Shown one piece after another: positions 36,529 through 47,225 of a DNA stretch of 64,000 nt (within the stretch, counting starts at the first letter, position 1; every line of letters begins with the position of its first letter). Origin of the DNA: Polytrichum commune (lineage: Eukaryota; Streptophyta; Polytrichopsida; Polytrichales; Polytrichaceae); NCBI GenBank assembly GCA_950295325.1, contig OX485806.1:45131169-45195168 (forward strand), in the 5' to 3' direction. The notes under the pieces were generated by a model, which was not told the DNA's origin, did not search any database, and saw nothing but the letters and a program-made list of their open reading frames with translations. The translations under genes were made by a program, and so were the position numbers.

Positions 36529-37780
36529 ATGCCGGAAGTGCGGGAGGATGAGGATCTTGTTCCGATTCCTCTTAAAAATGTAGCGCCTGCCATTCCGACT
36601 CGGGAATCAGAGCTGAATGAGCTGATAAAGGACCTCACCTGGATGGATGCGAGGGCCTTCTGGCGAAGCCCTGGAATTTGCGGAGCGAGGCCACATTGAG
36701 GGAATTTTTGTCGGAGAGAGGGAATCAGTGGGAGAGGACAATGCGGCTGGTTCCGAAACAGTGGACTGCAGAAGCTTGGGTTGATGTCTATGGGTTCGCA
36801 CCGAGGAGGGGCGAAGGGTGGGCAAACCGGAAGGATACCTATTTTGTACGGAAATTCAGAACGGAGCATGATCCGAAGGATGGGTTCCATCCGGGAGATT
36901 GTCGAAAGCCTAGGGAGCGTAGGGTAATAGAATTTCTCCTCCCTATTCTCTACCCGGAGAAGCCCAAGAGATTGAGCATCACCATGGCCAATACCATCTT
37001 CGGAACACGGCCGGTCAAGTGGGGGCGACTCATCTAGGAATTGGGGGAGAAGTCGATCCTCCACATCAGAAAGAAACCCTCTCCCCTCTCCTGTACATTC
37101 TGCATCTCTATCAGCAGAATGGGTGCGTTAAGGAAGAAGAGGAGGATGCCTTAACAATTGCAGAGGACGAGGTCGTCTATAAACTTGGGCTGGAGGTTGA
37201 GTTGACAGAAGCCGGAACAGAAGAGTCATTGAGCAACCATGTCGTCCCTGAGCCGCCTCCTGTCGCACCCACCCCCGAAGCAAGAAGAGCGGCCACTCCT
37301 CAGCCCCGAACCGAAGTTGGCCCAAGCAGGGAGCCGCACTGGAGGGACATTGACCTGTCCTCCTTCGAATATCCGGAGACCCCCTTCAAGCGAGTCCGGG
37401 AGGAGCTGACCCACCTCCAGAATCATTATTTCTGGCTAGAGCATATTACCTTGGGCGTAAGCAGGGCATTGGATAACTGCGGAACCGGAAATATCCTTCG
37501 GGAACTGGCTAAGAAGACGGACACGTCAAAAGTGGACACACTGGAGACTGAGAAGGCACAATTGGCCGCGCAGATGGCACCATTGACTCTGGAGCTTGCG
37601 CACAAGAGCGAGGAAGTCCGCCGCTACTAGGTGGAGTAGAAACTGGTACTGGACCGGGTCCGGGAGCTGGTCGGATATCCGGGAGAGACCGTCAACAAAA
37701 CCCACCTATACGACAAACTCGTGGAAACGGCGAATCCCTCCTCAGCCCGGCACACCTTGCAGATTTTGGTTAAGTACTCC
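36529..37780 (+). pseudogene. Retroelement gag-like protein, copy 2 (5' part)
   Basis: ATG at 36529 opens MPEVREDEDLVPIPLK, the counterpart of the copy 1 start. After a frameshift near 36680 it reads TLREFLSERGNQWE, DPKDGFHPGDCRKPRERR, FLLPILYPEKPKR and MANTIFGTRP. A second shift near 37025 leads to YILHLYQQNGC, EEEDALTIAEDEVVYKL, PETPFKRVREELTHLQ and the coiled-coil segment KVDTLETEKAQLAAQMAPL, to a stop at 37630. The frame then continues as VRELVGYPGETVNKTHLYD up to a MITE at 37781. Motif order and spacing follow copy 1, with substitutions favouring similar residues, so both descend from a functional protein. The Ser/Pro-rich C-terminal half of copy 1 is missing. Confidence 0.55.
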
Positions 37781-38343
37781 CACGGGTAGGTCACTTAGTG
37801 CATTTTAAAAACGACGTGCGGCATAATATAGAGAGGATTAAAATCATTTGAAATTAAAATTATAAAGGAATTCCAAATAATGAAGGGGCCATTAAATGTA
37901 GACAATCCCATTATAAGTAAGTTAGATGGACATAAAATGTGGGCCATTATTTTTTTGTAAAATTAATATAGGGGCTGAAGATAAGGATCCTAGAAGGTAT
38001 GTTTAGTATGTTTTCTATGGTCTCCTATGTGTTTTCTTCATAACTTTGTTTGCAATGATATTATTGTTTGCACCCTTCTTTGTTTCCATGGTTTCCCTTA
38101 ACACTTGTCAATGCGTTAGGAAGTAGATTAGCTTTTATTACTTAAAAAGAATATAGAGTACAAAAAATTGGAGTGACTTGGACAATATAAGTAATGGAAG
38201 GGTGCAAACAAATGGGCCATTTTTGAAATTTAAGTAATTATAGGGAGGCTTTAATTCAACCCTTGAAGGTAAATAGCCCCAAAACAAAAAAAACCCCTAG
38301 CCGCACGTGGTGCACAAAAATGCCTTAGAGTGACCTACCCGTG
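37781..38343. mobile_element. hAT-type MITE, 563 bp, with 8-bp target duplication
   Basis: Ends are CACGGGTAGGTCACTTAGTG and, in reverse complement, CACGGGTAGGTCACTCTAAG. Further matching sequence reaches GACGTGCGGC and CCACGTGCGGC. The 8-bp duplication AGTACTCC is at 37773-37780 and 38344-38351. Removing the element and one duplicate joins the gag-like codons into KYSRSMIDLL, which aligns with KYSRTMKDLL in copy 1, so the insertion is proven by the paralog. CA..GGG ends and an 8-bp duplication indicate hAT. No transposase is inside. Confidence 0.9.
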
Positions 38344-38390
38344 AGTACTCCAGGTCAATGATAGACTTGTTGAAGGAAATTTAGAAGCTC
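38344..38390 (+). pseudogene. Gag-like copy 2, remnant beyond the MITE
   Basis: Codons for SMIDLLKEI continue the copy 2 frame past the MITE and then meet an in-frame TAG. Similarity to copy 1 ends about 38390, just before the direct repeat that borders array B. Confidence 0.6.
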
Positions 38391-38403
38391 CTGCCCTTGC
38401 GCT

Positions 38404-38505
38404 GTTGCAACCCTTGCTAGTCTCCTTAGCAATTTTGCCAATTTTCCTTTCTAGCAAAGGTTACGAGCGCAAATCCTTCGCATTCCACCATACTAATGGT
38501 TCATA
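38404..38505 (+). repeat. Direct repeat bordering array B, left copy
   Basis: GTTGCAACCCTTGCTAG and onward through CCAATTTTCCTTTCTAGCAA and GGTTACGAGCGC to ACTAATGGTT recurs at 40850-40947 on the other side of array B, in the same orientation. Confidence 0.8.
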
Positions 38506-38519
38506 CTATCACCACCTAG

Positions 38520-40753
38520 ACCCTCTTGGTTCCGAGAGGGTTTCACTCTAGTGCACACCCAAACAATTTCAACCGAAGTCCCTTGGGAGTCCACATACAT
38601 TCACATACACAAGCCACCCTGAATTTGTCAAAATCTGGCCAATACTATCACCACCTACACCCTCTCGGTTCCGAGAGGGTTTCACTCTAGTGCACACACA
38701 AAAAATTTCAACCTAAGTACCTACCTAGTCCACATACATTCACATACACAAGCCGCCCTAAACTTGTCAAAATCTGGTCAATACTATCACCACCTAGACC
38801 CTCTCGATTCCGAGAGGGTCTCACTCTAGTGCACACACCAAAAACTTCCACCATAAGTACCTACCTAGTCCACATTCATAATTCCCAAAATCTCGTCCAT
38901 ACTATCACCACCTAGACCCTCTCGGTTCTGAGAGGGTCTCACTCTAGTGCACACACAAAAAATTTCCACCTAAGTGCCTAGCTACCTAGTCCACATACAT
39001 AATTCCCAAAATCTGTTCAATACTATCACCACCTAGACCCTATCGGTTCCGAGAGGGTCTCACTCTAGTGCACACACATAAAATTTCAACCTAAGTACCT
39101 ACCTAGTCCACATACATTCACATACACAAGCCGCCCTAAACTTGGCAAAATTTGGTCCATACTATCACCACCTTGACCCTCTCCATTCCGAGATGGTCTC
39201 CCTCTAATGCACACAAAAAAAAATTCAACCTAAGTACCTACATAGTCCACATACATTCACATACACAAACCGCCTTAACCTTGTCAAAATTTGGTCAATA
39301 CGATCACCACCTAGACCCTCTCAGTTCCGAGAGGGTCTCATTCTAGTGCACACACAAAAAATTTCAACCTGAGTACCTACCTAGTCCACATACATAATTC
39401 CCAAAATCTAGTCAATACTATCACCACCTAGACCCTCTCGGTTCCGAGAGGGTCTCACTCTAGTGCACACACATAAAATTTCAACCTAAGTACCTATCTA
39501 GTCCACATACATTCACATACACAAGCCGCCCTAAACTTGGCAAAATTTGGTCCATACTATCACCACCTTGACCCTCTCCGTTCCGAGAGGGTCTCCCTCT
39601 ATTGCACACACAAAAAATTTCAACCTAAGTACCTACCTAGTCCACATACATTCACATATAGAAGCCGCCCTAAACTTGGCAAAATTTTGTCCATACTATC
39701 ATCACCTTGACCCTCTCCATTCAGAGATGGTCTCACTCTAATGCACACACATAAGATTTCAACCTAACAACCTACCTAGTCCACATTCATAATTCTCAAA
39801 ATTTGTTCAATACTATCACCACCTAGACCCTCTCGGTTCCGAGAGGATGTCACTCTAGTGCACACACAAAAATTTCAACCTAGGTACCTACCTAGTCCAC
39901 ATACATTCACATACACAAGCCGCCCTAAACTTGTCGAAATCTGGTCAATACTATCACCACCTAGACCCTCTCGGTTCCGAGAGGGTCTCACTATAGTGCA
40001 CACACATAAGATTTCAACCTAAGTGCCTACCTAGTCCACATACATAATTCTAAAAATCTCTTCAATACTATCACCACCTAGACCCTCTCGGTTCCGAGAG
40101 GGTCTCACTCTAGTGCACACACAAAAAATTTCAACCTAAGTACCTACCTAGTCCACATACATTCACATACACAAGCCGCCCTAAACTTGGCAAAATTTTG
40201 TCCATACTATCATCACCTTGACCCTCTCAGTTCCGAGAGGGTCTCACTCTAGTGCACACACAAAAAATTTCAACCTGAGTACCTACCTAGTCCACATACA
40301 TAATTCCCAAAATCTGTTCAATACTATCACCACCTAGACCCTCTCGGTTCCGAGAGGGTCTCACTCTAGTGCACACACATAGAATTTCAACCTAAGTACC
40401 TGCCTAGTCCCCATACATTCACATACACAGTCCGCCCTAAACTTGGCAAAATTTTGTCCATACTTTCACCACCTTGACCCTCTCGGTTCCGAGAGGGTCT
40501 CCCTCTAATGCACACACAAAAAATTCAACCTAAGTACCTACCTAGTCTACATACATAATTCCCAAAATCTGTTCAATACTATCACCACCTAGAGCCTCTC
40601 GGAACCGAGAGGGTCTCACTCTAGTGCACACACATAAAATTTCAACCTAAGTACCTACCTAGTCCACATACATTCACATACACATGCCGCCCTAAACTTG
40701 GCAAAATTTGGACCATACTATCACCACCTAGACCCTTTCGATTCCGATAAGGT
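38520..40753. repeat. Palindrome satellite array B
   Basis: Eighteen units of the family-1 palindrome, almost all with a TT centre, start at 38520, 38659, 38798, 38916, 39037, 39176, 39315, 39432, 39571, 39710, 39827, 39965, 40082, 40221, 40338, 40477, 40593 and 40732. Spacing alternates between 138-139 and 116-121 bp. The short units lack a ~21-bp piece (between CATACATTCACATACACAAG and CCGCCCTAAACTTG). Spacer sequence is the reverse complement of the 28412-29588 part of array A, so the two arrays form a long-range inverted repeat. The unit at 40593 has an AA centre in an otherwise TT array. Confidence 0.95.
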
Positions 40754-40849
40754 CTCATTCTAGTGCACACCAAAAAATTTCGTCATAAGTACCTACCTAG
40801 TCCACATTCATAATTCAAAATTTGGTTTCTCCGGGTTGTCTCCCTATCT

Positions 40850-40947
40850 GTCGCAACCCTTGCTAGCCCCTTAGCAATCTTGCCAATTTTCCTTTCTAGC
40901 AAAGGTTACGAGCGCTAACCCTTCGCATACCGCCATGCTAATGGTTA
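40850..40947 (+). repeat. Direct repeat bordering array B, right copy
   Basis: Matches 38404-38505 over about 95 bp with a few differences (TAGCCCCTTAGC versus TAGTCTCCTTAGC). Confidence 0.8.
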
Positions 40948-40999
40948 GCTCCTCCTACCCCGGACCTTATAGTTCATAGGAGGGAACCAGCCCTCCTAT

Positions 41000-41880
41000 T
41001 TTGCTTTTGGGACTCACCCCTTAATCGGTAACCCATTCCTAGATGTGGACCTCCATCCATGGAAGTACAATCCTATGTTGATCATCACGTTGCCGTAGCA
41101 ACACTACAACAACCCGAAGCGTACTTGGCAACTATGGCCTCACATTGGGCCAATGCCCATGGAGGCCGTGACGTTTGGCCTCGGGTGGGTGAGGCCACAC
41201 CACCTCACCCATATAAGCCCCTAAGACTCTACGCGGGGCCCCTACCCCACTGTCAAGAGACCTCTTGTCTCTCTACCAAGAGTTGGGGCCAAGTAGACAT
41301 TTTCCCTTAGCTGTTGGGCCTAGAACCCCCCCAGCAGCTTCAGACCATCATAACTTCGTTGTATGATGTCAAATGCTAACAAGCGACCACTCCATCTTCG
41401 TCTACGCTTCACGTAGATGCCGATGGACTCCTGAATTGCCCCATTTAGGCAAGTATTGAGGAGGTTATGCCTGTTTGAACCTTAGCAGTCCCAGGAATCA
41501 CACCCAGGCACTGCTGTACCAGGGCGCTGTCCCGGGACAGCGCCCCACTCAAATGGTCATAACTCCTAGCTCACACCTGCAATTGAGGTCTTCTTGAGCG
41601 TTCTAGAATCACCATGCCATGAGCTATGCATAGCTCTTGGCCTTACCCTCATGCCTCCTAGTCTCCGTGGGTGGGAGGCGTTCCCAACGCCCGGGGCCCT
41701 CACCCACACTAAGATCACTTGGGCCCTCTCACCAACGGCGCCACAAGTCCCGGGTGTCACTCCGGGGTCCCCCTTGTGCCCGTGGTGTTTCGGGCACTCC
41801 TCATGGAGAGGTGCGCGACACTCACCCCCACTAAAAATGCTTAACCGGATGTTTTTGTCGATCATGTGTTCCAACAATTT
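41000..41880 (+). promoter_or_regulatory. LTR-like block downstream of array B
   Basis: GC-rich sequence with a TATA box (ATATAAGCCC at 41211), then CT-rich sequence. The segment CAAGAGTTGGGGCCAAGTAG through CATCATAACTTC to CGTAGATGCC corresponds in reverse complement to 23471-23692. Several open frames on both strands at 41566-41902 carry no domain and are treated as chance. I read this as an LTR or its U3/R part that belongs to the same element as the arrays. Confidence 0.45.
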
Positions 41881-44800
41881 ACATTGCTTGCAATCCAAGT
41901 AATTAATGTGTATGACTCAAGTGTTTGTGAATGTTTGCACGTTCTTAATAAAAGGGTGTGTTGCACACCACTCTCCGCACACTACATTGGAATGAAGATG
42001 CATGTGTATGTGGTAGCTTAATGCGTGTGAAAAAGAATTTCGCACCCGGACTAGGACGCATTTAAGGGGGGAAAGGATTCTTGCTCATAGGTGGGCCCAC
42101 CGCACTTCTGCACCCTTGGCAACAATTCATGATTTGAGCTGGAGATAAATCCAAGGTGTGCATTCTCACTATCTATACATTGAAATTATCATTGCCTCCA
42201 CCTCTTGGTGATCTTACTCATTGAATGGGAACATAAAATGTACAAGGCTTCATGACATAACAATTAATATCAACGACTTGTAAATTATATTACACCCAAA
42301 AACAATTCATGAAATGAATTGTAGGAAAGAAAATTGTTATGTTGTTCACCAACTATGAAGTCATCAAACCTCTCCCAAGGTAAGATTCCATAGTTTATAG
42401 TGTTGTAACGATTGTTTCCGAAGATAACTTGTTGAGTCCACTAGAGGTGCCCAAATGCCAATGGGTTTTTTAGTGGGTGTGGAGTCAATTCTTGTAATTT
42501 CATTATCAAGTTTGCATGCACAGTTTTAAAGCAACCGGATCAAAGTGGCATCTTTGTCATTTGTTTCGTAGTTGGTTTTGAAGTCGATAAAGTTCATTAT
42601 CTTGTAATGAGAATTATAAGTTTTTTGTGCAAACTACAACCTATTTCCGGCTATGTTTTGATAAACTGTGTTGGAACCACAAAACTCAACATATTAATGT
42701 GTTATGTGCATGTGGAAATATGTTATTAATTCAACAAGTCCGTGTTATTAAACCAATTGGATTAACTAACCGATTAAAGACTCACAAAACTCATAGATGA
42801 TGACTTAGTCAAATTGGTACAAAATAATCATGGGTCTATATTGATATAAATGGAAGATTGTGGTGAATCAACATAATCATCAAACAAAGAAAACTTTCAT
42901 AACATCGCATCAACTATTAGCACATGATCGAGTTAGGTGCAATCATAAATACTCATGCACAACCTACAAATCATGTGAGTGTAGGCATAGAATAAGAGAG
43001 TGTTTACACTAAGCTATAAAATATTGGCATCACATGCTTAGAGAGGAAGACCACTTGATTACATGCACTATTTATATGAAATAATTGTGCACATTAACAA
43101 ATTCATATTCGTTAATTTAGTTGCATAACACATTTTTGGATTTCGATCTAAATCTTGCGCAAAACACATTTATGGGTTTCGATATAGTGTATAATACATT
43201 CCACATATTCCGGGGCATAATACATTAGCAAAGTTCATTTGCACAACACATTAATAGATCTCGTTAGGATAACACATTGATAGATGTAGTGCACACCAAG
43301 GAAATGGGAGAATGGAATATTTCCAATGTCCAAGGAAGGTCCGTGGCTTGAAGGATGACTAACGTCGTTGGAACGGATTCCATCCATGGTTCCATACGGT
43401 CAAGCAAGCTACATGCAACAACGTGGGCATGACCAATATATTTTGGTTTGGGCATTGACGTGTGGACCAAGGGTGGCGGGTTTTTAGGCGGACAAAGCTT
43501 GATAAAGGTGGTTTAGCATTTAGTCACCTCACCCACCCCAATGAGATATGCCATTCCCCTTTTGGGTTGTGTTCATTTTATTTTAGTTTTGGCACCTAGT
43601 GGATGGCTCATGGAAAACCCTACCAACTCAAGGTATGCCAAACACTAAAAAAATTCTCACACTTGGAATATGAGGTTTTGTTAAAAAACATTTGTCCACA
43701 TGGTAGTGAGGACCACCCTTCACCAGTAGATACATCTCATCCACGTAGATTGTCACCTATTGGATTGCAAATTCCATTAGAATATTAGGTGATGACACAG
43801 TTTGGGTTGTATGAGCACTTAAGAGTTAATTCAACCCTCAATTTGTATAGGTCAACTAACCTAAAACATTTGTAGACATTAATATGTGGGATGTTTAATT
43901 GTCTCAGAAGGTAAGATGTTGAAGTTCACTAGGGTAATGGATCAAATAGAGTTATTAATTTGTTGAGACCCGTACAGATTTATTCCATCCATTGACAAAC
44001 CCAATCTGGCATGGCAATGGTCATACACCAAGAATGGCCATATTTCCTTTGTATGCTTATCCATTGTATCCCCCCACCCCCCGCGTCCCTATTTTGACCA
44101 TCTGAAGTGCGTTACATGTTAAGGTAGAGGGTGCTTAAACCAACACTTTAAGCCATTGTGGGTACATGTGGCCATGTTACGGGAGGGGGGGGGGGAATAG
44201 TGGATCATATTAGCATTTCAACCCAAAATAGCCTCAAAGAAAAGAAAAAAAATTCAATGGAAGTATAATATTTTATGAATTGTCAAAGTCAAAACTAGTA
44301 GCTTCCTAATTCCACTAGCTAGGCCAAACGAATAAAGTGAGTGAGGAACCCAAAGATTAGCTCATTTATTATATAATGTCAACCTTTACCAAATACATAC
44401 TTAGCCTACCTTATACCGTGAACCAAGCTTATACTCTCATTAAGCCCCACCATGTAAGGCCTTAAACCAACCCAAATCTAATCATGAGCCGAGCTTAATG
44501 GATGCGTGCCGAGACCCTGGCCTACCAAGTCTACCAACCAAGCCCTAGACTTTAACTACTATACCTACATGACATATCCCAACCCCCTTGGCTTTGTGGG
44601 CCTACTTCCTTGGCAACAACCTTGACCTTGGTTACCAACCTACGTTTTCACCATTGGTTATTATTAGTACAAAATACGGTTAACTTACTACAATTGGTAA
44701 TTGCAATTACCCATTTAGATTTTTAATGTGTTTAGACTTTCATTAAGGTAGATGGGTTTTAAATGGTTATTTTCTAATAACCGTTTTATTCTAATTGTGT

Positions 44801-45359
44801 AAGATGAAATTATATAAAACATATAAATTAATTTAGCGTATATTCTCTTGTAGTTCAACTTGAAATTGGTGACCCCGTTGCTAGCCACTCTTTACGAGGG
44901 GCTCGAGATAATGCACCCAAACAAGCTTTTGCAATGGACATAAATTTTCACTAGTTTTTTTTTTCCATAGTCCTCCACGTGCAATTTTCTGGGTTCAACT
45001 TTAAGAGTGAATGCATTGTATCACAACATGGGGCCCAGTATGCCCCTCTAGCAAGAGGTTTATTAGCCCTTATTGCCTCGTGCAATTAGACCCCAATTTC
45101 AATGCATCATTTAGTTGGCCACATTACTCCATGTTTTTTTGCATGTACCTAAGCCCTCGTTTTTTTCTCCTTTGTTTTTTTTTTCCTTTTGATTTTTATT
45201 AATTTCAAGGTCAATATTTAAAAAAAAATTCCCCCTCTTGATACCTCCTTATGTCTCTCTTGATTTTATTCTAAAGCGGCAATGTATTCATCATCAGTCA
45301 TAATTATAGACTTTGAATAATCTTTAAATGGTGTGCCACGATTCTGTCAAAGAATCGAC
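41881..45359. other. Gene-poor AT-rich interval
   Basis: No transposase or other protein motif was recognised on either strand. Minor features are a degenerate minisatellite at 43120-43290, a pure G run at 44185-44195 and T-rich tracts near 45170-45230. Confidence 0.4.
43120..43290. repeat. Degenerate ~36-bp minisatellite
   Basis: GCATAACACATTTTTGGATT, GCAAAACACATTTATGGG, ATAATACATTCC, GCATAATACATTAGC, CACAACACATTAATAGATC and ATAACACATTGATAG follow one another at intervals of roughly 25-40 bp, with TTTCGAT or CTCGTT after several copies. Confidence 0.55.
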
Positions 45360-45620
45360 ACCATTTATAATTTTCCTATCATTCAAGCACTTCACGGTTT
45401 CCAAACTTAATGAGACCATTTCAAATTCAGGGCCTTTTTTAATTTTAGGACCTATACATTCCACGGAAATAGGTCCAATTTTTTTTATAATTTTTAGAAG
45501 ATGCTAGAATATTTTGAGTATATTCAACTTTTTTTAATAACTATTTCTAAATTTGGTCTATAAAGTTTGTTATTTTTACTTCCTCTCCGCTCTCCGCTCA
45601 CCGTTCACATAGGAGTGTCG
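45360..45620 (-). repeat. Repeat R1, inverted copy
   Basis: Reverse complement of the gag-like 3' end: GGACGACACTCCTATGTGA, the GAGCGGAGAGCGGAGAGGAAG tract, CCTATTTCCGTGGAATG and the AT-rich tail to CACGGTTTCCAAACTTAATG. The terminal codons would read DDTPM-stop, comparable to DNTAM-stop at 20247. It abuts the pogo-like transposase remnant. Confidence 0.7.
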
Positions 45621-46235
45621 TCCACTTTTGTTAGAAATGCCATACATTTGACCAACGTGGTGTAAGAAGTGGTTAATTCACTCGTTGAACAATGTTCCCG
45701 TCATCTACATTTTTTTTTGCATGGCCATACAAACTCCCTCCTCACACTTAATTATGAAGTTTTGCCTAAATGACATACCCTTAAATATATAAAAATTAAG
45801 AATGCTAGAACCGGAGGCATCAATGCACGACTATACAAACAACCATTCTTTCTCATCCGGAGTGACAATATGCACACTTCATATCCTTTTTTTGATTAAA
45901 ACATGTCCCCCGTCATTCTTCCATACTTGGGCCCTGAACTCATCATAGTTCCAAATTTAAGTGTCTAGATATTTGTGCCTTGTGTACGTATTCAATAAAT
46001 TATCATATAAAGATGCAACATTCTTAGGGCATAAACCCTTTGTCTTGCACTGCTCCAATCCTTGTGCCACTCCAAGTGTCAAGGTTGGATTCCTTAGTTT
46101 GAACCATTTTACCCACCCTGGACTGGGAATGCCTTTATCACTATATTCGGTAATTGGAGATTTTTTGATGATTTTGAGACTTTTTAAGGACGCAATTTTG
46201 AAATGTGGACCAATAATGACAACATAAGAATCCCA
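45621..46235 (-). pseudogene. Pogo/Tigger-type DDE_1 transposase, truncated
   Basis: A single minus frame with a few stops contains WVKWFKLRNPTLTLGVAQGL followed by EQCKTKGLCP, NVASLYDNLLNTY and IWNYDEFRAQV. Next come VHIVTPDEKEWLFV, CIDASGSSILNFYIFKG and FLHHVGQMYGIS. This order is that of the Tc5/CENP-B-type HTH end and the first part of the DDE_1 catalytic domain (IWNxDExGxQ carries the first catalytic Asp). The N-terminal DNA-binding domain is missing and the 3' part is cut off where repeat R1 begins (about 45620), so R1 probably inserted into it. The family call is confident. Confidence 0.8.
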
Positions 46236-46517
46236 AATATATAGTTTTGTATATAATTATCATACATAACTGAATGAAAGTGGAAACAAATATGAAGCAT
46301 ACATGAAAATATTTGCGTATGAAATGAGAAATTGATGCTGATGGAAGGGAATATGAGGAGAACGATTGCAAATTGAATCTATTCAATGGATTTTAAATAC
46401 AAATATAATGGAAATACCATCAATGTCTTGAAGAAATTCAAATATAATAGAGAACCAAGCACCATGTTCTACCCCTACACACATTTACATCTAAAGTAGA
46501 CGTTTCTAGTCCCATTA

Positions 46518-47225
46518 TTATTTTTTTGCAGCTATTTTGGCGGCCTCCATGGCTCCGAAAATCTCCGGCCCACGACTGTATCCTTGTTTGTTGATTGGAC
46601 CGGAATATGTGTCGTTCTTCCTTATTTCCGGACGCGCTCCCGAATTGTACGAGGTGGTATTGTAAGTAGAATATGAGGGGGTTTGTAAGAAGGAACGTCT
46701 TGCACTTCTCCGGAGGGCCAGACAACGATCGGACTCGGAAGATGCGGCCTTGAGGGCGTGCCTTTCCAATGACAAAGTCGAAGAGGGTTGGCCACCAAGC
46801 GAGCGGTGAGCCACCTGCGAAACAATGCCATAGGAAGATAAGAATAAGAATGGAGTGGGGAAAATAATGAGGGCGATTTGGGATGGGCGCTTGTAAACCT
46901 CTCAGCACGTGGAGACAAGAGAAAAACAACGATGAAAAAGGGTTTAAGGGACAAAGAAAGGCACCTTGGATTTGGTGACGTCGATCCCGGGGACGATGGG
47001 CACGGCGGGGGCGTCGAGGAGAGCATGCGAATCCGGTTGAATTGCGGTACAGTTGAGTAATTTGGGGGAAGCATGGCAAGGAGGGCCAACGATCGCGGAC
47101 AGGTTTGTAGGAGGAGGAACAAAGACGACGGGGGAGGGGTCGCACCGGGGAGCTTCCATGTGGAGACACCGGCTCGGCCCACGACGAGCGATGGCGTCCT
47201 CCCTCAAGGGTGACACATGCCCCAA
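46518..47225 (-). CDS. Putative two-exon gene, unknown function
   Basis: Exon 1 runs 47225-46965 and ends GATGTCACCAAATCCAAG at a standard donor (AAG|GTGCCT). The intron is 46964-46815 (150 bp) with acceptor TTTCGCAG. Exon 2 runs 46814-46518 and keeps phase 0. The spliced product is 185 residues if the ATG at 47225 is used, or 163 from the ATG at 47159 (MEAPRCDPSP), which has a comparable context. The N-terminal half is Pro-rich (VVFVPPPTNL, VPIVPGIDVTKSK). The C-terminal half has a Ser/Arg segment and an Asn/Tyr-rich stretch (YSTYNTTSYNSGARPEIRKN) ending MEAAKIAAKK. No domain is recognised. Local GC is higher than the surroundings and no lesions are needed, unlike every other coding region in the window. 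A rival 329-codon unspliced frame overlaps it. Confidence 0.4.

Noticed and set aside
36519-37064. 181-codon minus-strand frame
   Set aside because: It is antisense to gag-like copy 2, whose plus-strand frames align with copy 1.
39152-39741. Repeated short frames (MVHTITTLTLS...) in array B
   Set aside because: They simply read the tandem unit, are broken in most units and include the palindrome. There is no coding signal.
41566-41902. Open frames of about 100 codons on both strands
   Set aside because: They lie in the GC-rich LTR-like block, show no domain, and the overlap of both strands indicates chance.
44185-44195. Eleven-base G run
   Set aside because: It is an isolated homopolymer. 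No further G tracts nearby would support a G-quadruplex.
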